Source of the DNA: Janthinobacterium violaceinigrum
GTDB taxonomy: Bacteria; Pseudomonadota; Gammaproteobacteria; Burkholderiales; Burkholderiaceae_D
Reading direction: 5' to 3'
DNA length: 64,000 nt
Assembly: GCF_009208555.1 (NCBI RefSeq)
Contig: NZ_WFLI01000008.1
Coordinates: 156,413-220,412, forward strand
The notes below the pieces were generated by a model. That model had not been told where the DNA came from. It searched no databases and saw only the letters and a list, made by a program, of their open reading frames with translations. Position 1 is the first letter of the stretch, and every line of letters begins with the position of its first letter. Position numbers and translations under genes: made by a program. Shown here in pieces: positions 57,577 to 64,000 of this stretch.

Positions 57577-59960
57577 AGAACGATGCGGTTTCCACGCTGG
57601 AACTGGTGGCCAGGGACGACCGCGTCAGCAGCCACCTGCCGTTTTCGGCCAGGATCACGGAGAACGTCGTGTCGACGCGGGGCGGCGATTATATGTCGAC
57701 CTGGTCCATCACCGGGCTGTCGTTTGAAGGCTTGAGCTACGCTGATGCCTACGCCAAGATGGAAGCGCTGAATCTGCTGGTGCGCAGCCTGTCGAACGGC
57801 AAGTATGCGTTCTGGGTGCACCGCATCCGGCGCGTCGCCGCCGATAAGCTTTCTGTGCCCGAGAGCGGTTTCCCCCGGCGCTTCCTGCAGCAATACTACG
57901 ACGGGCTGGCGGAAGGCGGCATGATGTCGACCGAGATCTTTCTGACGGTGCTCCATCGCCCGCAGCCCCAGCGCGCCACCGGCGTGCTGGGCAAGATCGG
58001 CCGTACCCTGGAGGACATCGCGCATGAGCAGGAACTGGCGCTCGACATCATGGAAAGCCTGCACCAGCAGGTCTGCCGCACGCTCGATGCGTACGGGCCG
58101 GAACGCCTCGGCGAGTATGAACACAACGCTATCCGTTATAGCCGCCAGCTGGAGTTCTATGCCTATCTGCTGAACGGCCACTGGTGGCGCATTCCCGTCA
58201 AGGACGTGCCTTTGCACAAATACCTGCCGATGGCGCGCGTCCTGTTCGGCAACGAGATCATGGAAACGCGCACCACGCTGGGATCGACCTATTCCGCCTT
58301 CGTCGACATCAAGGATTATGTGGATTTTTCCCATCCCGGCATCCTGAACACCATGCTCAGCCTGCCGTATGAATATGTGGAAACGCATTCCTTCTCGCCC
58401 ATGAACGTGCTCGATGCGAAGGCTGCCCTGACCCTGCAGCGCAACCGCATGATCAGCTCGAACGACAATTCGGTCAGCCAGCTGACGCAACTGGACGATG
58501 CACTCGATGGCGTGGCGAGCGGCAATTTCACCCTGGGCGAATACCACTACAGCCTGCAGGTGAAATCCGCCAGCGTGGACGGTATCAAGGCGGCCCGCTC
58601 GGCGGCGATCGAATCCCTGCAAAGCGCCGGCTTCCTGGCGGTGGTCATCGACCTGGTGACCGATCACGCCTACTTTGCTCAGTTGCCCGGCAACTGGCGT
58701 TCGCGGCCCCGTTCCGCGTATCTGAGCTCGCGCAATTTTTCGGGCCTGTGTTCGATGCACAACTTTACCTTGGGAAAGCGCGACGGCAATCCCTGGGGTG
58801 AAGCGGTGACGATCCTGCGCTCGCCCGCATCCCAGCCATACTATTTTAACTTCCATGCCACGGCGCCGGGCGAGGATGCCTTTGGCACATCGGCCCTGGG
58901 CAATTGCCAGATCATCGGCCAGTCTGGCGGCGGCAAGACAGTGCTGGCGCTGTTCCTGATGATGAACCTGTACAAATACGGTACCCAGGTCGTGTTTTTC
59001 GACAAGGACCGTGGCGCCGAGATCGCGGTGCGCGCGGCGGGCGGGCAATACCTGTCGCTGGAACGGGGCAAGCCGACCGGTTTCAACCCCTTCAAGATGG
59101 AGGCCAGCGAGGCCAATATCTTGTTCTGGGACGATCTGGTCAAGTTTTGCACCCTGATGCCGGGCGCTCCCCATTTGCCGCGCGAGGAGGCGGAAATCTC
59201 GCACGCGGTGCGGGCCATCGCGCTGCTGCCCGCTTCCATGCGCAGCTTTACCGCCGTCATGCAGAACTTGCCGAACGTGGATGCGAACAGTGTGGCCGAA
59301 CGCCTGCGCAAATGGTGTGCCGACGGCGCGCTGGGCTGGGCCCTCGATTGCGATGAAGATCTGCTGGAATTCGGCACCACCCGCACGTATGGCTTCGACT
59401 ATACGGAGCTGCTGGAAGATGCCCAGACCTGTCCGGCGATCATGATGTACCTGATGTACCGGGTCGAATCCCTGATCGACGGGCGCCGCTTCGCCTTCTT
59501 CATGGATGAATACTGGAAGGCGCTGTCGGTGCCGTACTTCGAGGACTTCGCCAAGAACAAGCAGAAGACCATCCGCAAGCAGAATGGCTTCGGCGTCTAC
59601 ATGACGCAAAGCCCGTCCGACACGCTGCGCAGCCCGATTGCGCGTGCGCTGATCGAGCAGACGGCCACCTTCATTTTCCTGCCCAATCCGACGGCCGACT
59701 ATGGCGATTACGTGGACGGCTTCAAGCTGACGGGAACCGAATTCGAGCTGCTCAAGAGCCTGGGCGAAGGGTCGCGCATGTTCCTGATCAAGCAAGGTAC
59801 CAGCGTTGCCATCGCGACGCTGGATTTGCATGGCTTCAGCGACGAGCTGAAGATTTTGTCCGGCACCACGGCCAACGTCGCCAGGCTCGATGCCTTGCGT
59901 GCGCGCCATGGCGACCATCCCGATCAATGGATCAATCGTTTTCTTGAGGAAGTACGATGA
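57573..59960 (+). CDS. virB4: Type IV secretion ATPase VirB4
   Basis: 795 residues, the usual size of VirB4. The N-terminal domain includes the VSTRGGDYMSTWSITGLSFE strand region. The C-terminal ATPase has Walker A GQSGGGKTVLAL (near 448) and Walker B FAFFMDEYW (near 641), then NKQKTIRKQNGFGVYMTQSP. It energises assembly and substrate transfer. It overlaps virB3 and virB5, consistent with a single transcript. Confidence 0.96.
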   Translation: MKNDAVSTLELVARDDRVSSHLPFSARITENVVSTRGGDYMSTWSITGLSFEGLSYADAYAKMEALNLLVRSLSNGKYAFWVHRIRRVAADKLSVPESGFPRRFLQQYYDGLAEGGMMSTEIFLTVLHRPQPQRATGVLGKIGRTLEDIAHEQELALDIMESLHQQVCRTLDAYGPERLGEYEHNAIRYSRQLEFYAYLLNGHWWRIPVKDVPLHKYLPMARVLFGNEIMETRTTLGSTYSAFVDIKDYVDFSHPGILNTMLSLPYEYVETHSFSPMNVLDAKAALTLQRNRMISSNDNSVSQLTQLDDALDGVASGNFTLGEYHYSLQVKSASVDGIKAARSAAIESLQSAGFLAVVIDLVTDHAYFAQLPGNWRSRPRSAYLSSRNFSGLCSMHNFTLGKRDGNPWGEAVTILRSPASQPYYFNFHATAPGEDAFGTSALGNCQIIGQSGGGKTVLALFLMMNLYKYGTQVVFFDKDRGAEIAVRAAGGQYLSLERGKPTGFNPFKMEASEANILFWDDLVKFCTLMPGAPHLPREEAEISHAVRAIALLPASMRSFTAVMQNLPNVDANSVAERLRKWCADGALGWALDCDEDLLEFGTTRTYGFDYTELLEDAQTCPAIMMYLMYRVESLIDGRRFAFFMDEYWKALSVPYFEDFAKNKQKTIRKQNGFGVYMTQSPSDTLRSPIARALIEQTATFIFLPNPTADYGDYVDGFKLTGTEFELLKSLGEGSRMFLIKQGTSVAIATLDLHGFSDELKILSGTTANVARLDALRARHGDHPDQWINRFLEEVR

Positions 59961-60655
59961 AAAAAAATGTCATGAGCACATTGCTGGCGCTGTCCTTTGC
60001 CGCCGTTCCCGCCGGCATGGCGTATGCGGCTGGCCAGGCGGCGCCAAGCACCACTCCCTTGCCGGTGTCCGACAAGGATGTCTTTGCCCAGGTTGAAAAG
60101 CTGGTCGAGCAATCAGGCAAGACGACCACCGCGGTTACCGAGATGAACACGACGCTGAACAACGCAGTGAAACGCAATCGTGAATTGAACAAAATTGCCG
60201 ACCCTTCCGGGTCTCGCGTCGCGATCTTGAAGAATGATAATGCCGATGCCTATATCAAGACCGTTGCCGATCAGGCGAAAGCGCTGCGCTGCGGGAAATT
60301 CGAAGAGGCGCCGAAACAGGATAAACAGCTGGAGCTCTGCCGCAAAGTGGAACAGGCCAGTTTCGATCTGCTCACCATGCTGAAAGACAACCTGGAAACG
60401 AGCCGGCAACGTGCGCTGAAAATTCTCACCCTGCTCGATGAACTGAAGATGACGACACCGTCCAACCTGATGCAGGCTGCCGACTTGCAAAGCCGCATAC
60501 AGATTGAAACAGCGCTGCTGCAAAACGAGAAAACCATGGTCGATATGGCCATTGTCAAGAATGAGCAGGAGATCCGTTTGTATAACCAGTTACTGGTAGC
60601 ACTGGCCAAAGATGGCCCAGGAGATGCGGCCGGGAACCGTTTCTACATCCGATAA
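59957..60655 (+). CDS. virB5: Type IV secretion minor pilin VirB5
   Basis: 232 residues: signal peptide (TLLALSFAAVPAGMAYA) and a mature helical protein with long amphipathic stretches (KDVFAQVEKLVEQSGKTTTAV, then LLQNEKTMVDMAIVKNEQEI), as expected of VirB5, the tip component of the VirB pilus. Sequence is variable in this family, so the call relies on order, size and helix content. Two Cys in CGKFEE and ELCRKVE may pair. Confidence 0.82.
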   Translation: MKKNVMSTLLALSFAAVPAGMAYAAGQAAPSTTPLPVSDKDVFAQVEKLVEQSGKTTTAVTEMNTTLNNAVKRNRELNKIADPSGSRVAILKNDNADAYIKTVADQAKALRCGKFEEAPKQDKQLELCRKVEQASFDLLTMLKDNLETSRQRALKILTLLDELKMTTPSNLMQAADLQSRIQIETALLQNEKTMVDMAIVKNEQEIRLYNQLLVALAKDGPGDAAGNRFYIR

Positions 60656-60688
60656 TCGTCCAGTACGCCAAGCAACCAGGAAGCAGCC

Positions 60689-61840
60689 ATGCCATTTGAA
60701 ATCTACGAGGGCCTCAGCACCAGAATTCTCAAGAATGTGGCGAATGTCGACACGGTCATCGACCATTTTGTGGGCGTGGTCATTCCCATCATCGAAGTTG
60801 GCCTGGCATTGCAGATCGTCCTGCACGGCTATCGGGTCATTCGGGGGGAGGGAGGACAGCATCACTTTCTTGATGTGTTTTCAAGAAGTTTGCGGGCTTT
60901 CCTGGTACTTGCGCTGGCATTGACCGGAAATATGTATGAGCAGAATGTCCACCAGTTCATTGTTGGCTTGGGCAACGATGTGCTGGTGGGATTTGGTGGC
61001 GCCGAAGGATTGACCAAGTATCAGCAGATCGACCTCGCGATGACGCAAGGGCTTGCCGCGTTCGATGCAGTGGTGGCCTGGGGTAACGACCATATCAACA
61101 TTGGCTTTATCTATGTCGAACTCACCGGCATATTGGCGATACTGGCCGGCACGCTGATGATACTGATCATCCTGCTGCTGGGTGTGATTGCTTGCGCCGA
61201 ATTGCTGATCATCGACTTTGGCCTGTACATCATCTTTGGTGTTGGCCCGCTGTTCGTTGCCTGCTATGCCTTTGAAGCGACTGCCCGCTATTTCGATACC
61301 TGGTTCGCCAGCGCCCTGAAATGGACGTTCACGGCGGTTGTCATCATGATCACAGTACTGATGTCGGTGAAATTGCTGCAGGACTTTGTCTACGATATCA
61401 GCACTGCCGGCAACCTCAAACAGATCATGCTCGTCATTCTTTCAGCGTCGGCTGCCGCCGTGGTGCTGATCATGATTGTGATGCGGGCACCGGCCATTGC
61501 CAGCGACCTGGTGGGTGGAACGGGCTTGAACGGCGTGGCGGGAAGTATCAAGTCCGCTGTCTCGAACGGCATAAAGACCAGCGTGAAGACCGTGCTCAAG
61601 GGGGGATTGTACGGGGTGAAGAAGACGGGCGGAGCTGTCGCGGGTGCTTTCCGCAAGTCGTCCAAGGATGGCGGAACGGGCGAGGACGGCGGTGGAAAGG
61701 GCAAGTCGGGCAAGAACGGCGGCTCGGAAAGGGGACCGGGCAGCGATGCGCTGGACTCATCCAAAAACCATGGCAAGCCTGGCAATTCGCAGGGGAAGTC
61801 AAGAAGTCCGGTACTGACCCTGCCACCGGTCAAGAAATAG
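60689..61840 (+). CDS. virB6: Type IV secretion channel protein VirB6
   Basis: 383 residues with at least five hydrophobic helices (for example LAILAGTLMILIILLLGVIACAEL and MLVILSASAAAVVLIMIVM) and the conserved Trp/Phe region YFDTWFASALKWTFTAVVI. The last 90 residues are Lys/Gly/Ser-rich and presumably exposed. VirB6 forms part of the inner-membrane channel. The start at 60689 (MPFEIYE) follows an AGGAAG ribosome-binding site. Confidence 0.9.
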   Translation: MPFEIYEGLSTRILKNVANVDTVIDHFVGVVIPIIEVGLALQIVLHGYRVIRGEGGQHHFLDVFSRSLRAFLVLALALTGNMYEQNVHQFIVGLGNDVLVGFGGAEGLTKYQQIDLAMTQGLAAFDAVVAWGNDHINIGFIYVELTGILAILAGTLMILIILLLGVIACAELLIIDFGLYIIFGVGPLFVACYAFEATARYFDTWFASALKWTFTAVVIMITVLMSVKLLQDFVYDISTAGNLKQIMLVILSASAAAVVLIMIVMRAPAIASDLVGGTGLNGVAGSIKSAVSNGIKTSVKTVLKGGLYGVKKTGGAVAGAFRKSSKDGGTGEDGGGKGKSGKNGGSERGPGSDALDSSKNHGKPGNSQGKSRSPVLTLPPVKK

Positions 61841-61854
61841 GGAAAGGAAATGCG

Positions 61855-62049
61855 ATGAAAACAATGATGTGGGCAGTATTTTTTCTGATGCTGGGCGGGT
61901 GCGCCAGCAAGCCGCCGGAATTGCTGTTTGCTGATGGCAGCGGCCGCATCCCGGTACACGGCGCGCGCACCGCCGTCCCGCCGCCGGACGAGGTACCTGA
62001 TGCAGAACCGGCGCAGCCCAATGCTGATCCGGCAACCAAGCAAAGTTAA
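61855..62049 (+). CDS. virB7: VirB7-like lipoprotein
   Basis: 64 residues. The lipoprotein signal is VFFLMLGGCAS (lipobox Cys near 16) and the mature part is short, Pro-rich and acidic. In VirB systems, VirB7 stabilises VirB9 in the outer-membrane core. The position between VirB6 and VirB8 supports the call. An ATG at 61855 with GGAAAGG upstream fixes the start. Confidence 0.75.
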   Translation: MKTMMWAVFFLMLGGCASKPPELLFADGSGRIPVHGARTAVPPPDEVPDAEPAQPNADPATKQS

Positions 62050-62054
62050 AGGAC

Positions 62055-62768
62055 ATGAACATGTTTCGATTCAAGCGCCCGGTGGCCGGCGAGGCACGGG
62101 AAGTATCAAAGCTGAGCTGGGAAGCCGATATCGTTCTCAACGAGCGCCGCTCGCGCCTGATCGCCTGGCGCGTGGCCAGCGTCTCCATGCTGCTGGTGAT
62201 GCTGATGGTGATCAGCCTGATGCTGCTGATTCCCCTCAAGCAGGTGGTGCCGTATGTGGTGACGGTGGACCGGCTGACCGGCGAAAGCAGCATCACCAGC
62301 TCGGCCAAGGACTTCGTTGCCAGCAGTACGCTGAACGACAAGCACTGGATCAAGAGTTTTTTGATTGCGCGCGAGCGTTACAGCTATCAGCTGTTGCAGC
62401 ACGACTATGACCTGGTCAAGGCGCTGGCCGGCGAGGCAAGCTGGAAATCGTATGCCAAGCTGTACGAAGGCAGCAATGCGCGCGACAAGGTGCTGGAGGC
62501 GAATACGGAAATTCTGCCGACGGTACTCAGCATTACCTTGCACGGCAACGGCATGGCCTCGGTGCGTTATGAGCTGCGTACGCGCAATGTGCGCACCAAT
62601 GACGAGGCGGTGCTGACGCGTCACGTGGCCACGCTGCGCTATCGCTATCAGGCGCAGAGCGCCAAGCGGGAATTCGAGATGATAGACAACCCCTTGGGAT
62701 TCACCATCGACGGCTACCAGACCGATCCTGAATTCATGAGCAAGGATGCCGATGGAGGCGCGAAATGA
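62055..62768 (+). CDS. virB8: Type IV secretion assembly protein VirB8
   Basis: 237 residues: cytoplasmic N-terminus (SWEADIVLNERRSRLIAWRV), one membrane helix (MLLVMLMVISLMLLIPL), then the periplasmic VirB8 fold (VPYVVTVDRLTGESSI, DKHWIKSFLIARERYSY, and NPLGFTIDGYQTDPEF at the end). It is a nucleation factor of the inner-membrane complex. A second ATG at 62061 is possible. It overlaps virB9 by four bases. Confidence 0.94.
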   Translation: MNMFRFKRPVAGEAREVSKLSWEADIVLNERRSRLIAWRVASVSMLLVMLMVISLMLLIPLKQVVPYVVTVDRLTGESSITSSAKDFVASSTLNDKHWIKSFLIARERYSYQLLQHDYDLVKALAGEASWKSYAKLYEGSNARDKVLEANTEILPTVLSITLHGNGMASVRYELRTRNVRTNDEAVLTRHVATLRYRYQAQSAKREFEMIDNPLGFTIDGYQTDPEFMSKDADGGAK

Positions 62769-63532
62769 TGCGCGGGCTGACGGCTTGCCTGCTGTGGGCG
62801 GCGATGGGCTGCTGCGCCGCCGATCCCATGTTCAATGACGACGATGAGATGCGCCGTGTCGAGCTTGTGACCTATGCTCCCGACAAGGTGGTGAAGGTGG
62901 GCGCCATCATCGACCAGCCGTTCCTGATCGAATTTGCCGGCGACGAGGTGCTCGAGGAGGTGGCCGGCGGCGCGGTGGGCGGCTGGGAGGTGCATAAGAA
63001 GGTCAACCGTCTGTTTGTCCTGGCACGCAAGGAGGCGAAGTATGCGACCTTGCTGGTGACGACCAACAAGCGCTCGTATGTATTCGACCTGCTGCCCAAG
63101 CTGTCGACGCCGGCCAATTTCAAGCGGCGCCGCTCGAAGATTGTCTTTACCTATCCGTTACCGACGGTCCCGCCCGCACCGGCCTTGCCGCCGGCGCCGC
63201 GCAATGACAATTACTCGATGCAGCTGGTGGCCGTGCAGGCCGATATCCGTCCCAGCGAGGTATATGACGACGGGCGCTTTACCTGGCTGCGCTTTCCCGG
63301 CAACGTGGAAGTGCCGGCAATTTACAAGGGCGAGCCGGGCACGCGCGAGGAAATGCTGGTCAACCATCATATGGAAGGCGACTACGTGGTGATGCACGCC
63401 ATTGCGCCCCTGTGGAACCTGCGCCTGGGCGGCTCGATGATCGGCGTCTTCAACGACAGTTACGAACGCCGCGGCAACGCACCCAGGAGCGGCACGACCG
63501 TTCCCGGCCTGGTCCGGGAGAGCAAGCCATGA
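62765..63532 (+). CDS. virB9: Type IV secretion outer-membrane core protein VirB9
   Basis: 255 residues: signal peptide (LTACLLWAAMGCCA), N-terminal domain (RRVELVTYAPDKVVKVGAI, then TNKRSYVFDLLP), and C-terminal CagX-like domain with IRPSEVYDDGRFTWLRFPGN and VPAIYKGEPGTREEMLVNHH. It builds the outer ring with VirB7 and VirB10. Overlap with the genes on either side supports one operon. Confidence 0.95.
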   Translation: MMRGLTACLLWAAMGCCAADPMFNDDDEMRRVELVTYAPDKVVKVGAIIDQPFLIEFAGDEVLEEVAGGAVGGWEVHKKVNRLFVLARKEAKYATLLVTTNKRSYVFDLLPKLSTPANFKRRRSKIVFTYPLPTVPPAPALPPAPRNDNYSMQLVAVQADIRPSEVYDDGRFTWLRFPGNVEVPAIYKGEPGTREEMLVNHHMEGDYVVMHAIAPLWNLRLGGSMIGVFNDSYERRGNAPRSGTTVPGLVRESKP

Positions 63533-64000
63533 GCGAAGAAACTGTTCCGGCCCCGGCCCCGGCCCCCGCTTCGCCGCCGGATTTCGACCCGCACCGTTTC
63601 AGCGCCGAGCCCAAGCGCAAGCCGAACAAGACCGTCATCGTCATCATCGGGGTCTTCGTGGTGTTGATGGTGCTGATCGGCGCCTCCGTGTATCTCGCCA
63701 AGCAGCACCTGAGCGACTTCATGGCCGAACGCGCCGAGCGCAAAAAGGAAGAGCAGGAAATGAAGAAGGCAGGGGAGGACACGAGCCGCAAGGGCAAGCT
63801 GTTTGCCGCCAGTTCCGCCAGTTCCTCCAGCGCCGACGGTGCTTTGCCGGCGCGTTTCGGCAAGGCCGACGAGAAGAAGGAAGGGGCGGAAAGCGCGTTG
63901 CCGATTCCGCTGTTGCGCAACGGGTCCGCCGCTGCCGCGCCGCCACCGGCACCGCCTGCTGCCCCGCCGCCTCCGCCGCCCCCGCCGCCGCCTTCGCTGA
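63529..64000 (+). CDS. virB10: Type IV secretion core protein VirB10 (3' end outside window)
   Basis: The first 157 codons are present. They encode a Pro/Ala-rich cytoplasmic start, a membrane helix (KTVIVIIGVFVVLMVLIGASVYL) and the Pro-rich periplasmic linker (PPPPPP tracts near 150), the usual N-terminal layout of VirB10. The TrbI-like beta-barrel domain lies beyond the window. It starts inside the virB9 stop (ATGA overlap). Confidence 0.92.
   Translation, partial: MSEETVPAPAPAPASPPDFDPHRFSAEPKRKPNKTVIVIIGVFVVLMVLIGASVYLAKQHLSDFMAERAERKKEEQEMKKAGEDTSRKGKLFAASSASSSSADGALPARFGKADEKKEGAESALPIPLLRNGSAAAAPPPAPPAAPPPPPPPPPPSL

Overview
The window looks like a betaproteobacterial chromosome of the Oxalobacteraceae type (Janthinobacterium, Massilia, Duganella group). 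The clues are a GC-rich backbone, betaproteobacterial-looking house-keeping proteins, and the replication-origin order gyrB-dnaN-dnaA / rpmH-rnpA-yidD-yidC-mnmE. The genus is an inference from memory; no search was run.

Layout. 1-5755: ordinary backbone genes (end of a chemotaxis receptor, AI-2E/PerM-type permease, secreted protein, diguanylate cyclase, MarR-GNAT protein). 5756-12000: a base-composition island with a C5 DNA methyltransferase, a Vsr nuclease, a receiver-domain protein and a large protein with two GHKL ATPase modules. It looks like a methylation-linked defence or signalling module. 12000-22005: the origin region, with a perfect DnaA box upstream of dnaA, transcribed leftward (dnaA, dnaN, gyrB) and rightward (rpmH to mnmE).

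22200-39560: a regulated surface-structure island. An ECF sigma factor gene lies behind a textbook sigma-54 control region (palindrome, IHF-like site, -24/-12 element). Next come a type III-chaperone-like protein, a receiver-PAS protein whose phospho-acceptor Asp is Asn, a histidine kinase/NtrC-type pair, and a plasmid R64-like type IVb pilus operon (TcpQ/PilL, PilN, PilO, PilP, PilQ, PilR, PilS, PilM, two tandem PilV, muramidase) that starts behind a perfect sigma-54 promoter.

39560-44430: two tandem A/T-rich genes for large proteins with MGDG-synthase/MurG-like GT-B glycosyltransferase signatures. The second keeps the sugar-nucleotide motifs and the first has lost them. A decayed gene follows. 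44430-52520: a sugar ABC uptake cluster with a dehydrogenase, a maltoporin-like porin and an AraC regulator. 52530-64000: a sigma-54 activator fused to a degenerate Fic-like domain, a PilT/DotB-like ATPase, and a VirB-type IV secretion operon (virB1-virB10, cut by the window end).

Working model (inference): sigma-54 activators encoded in the island switch on an ECF sigma factor, a chaperone and the pilus, in a cascade resembling HrpRS-HrpL. The pilus and the VirB apparatus would mediate contact with another cell, and the glycosyltransferase-like proteins are the best candidates for delivered cargo.
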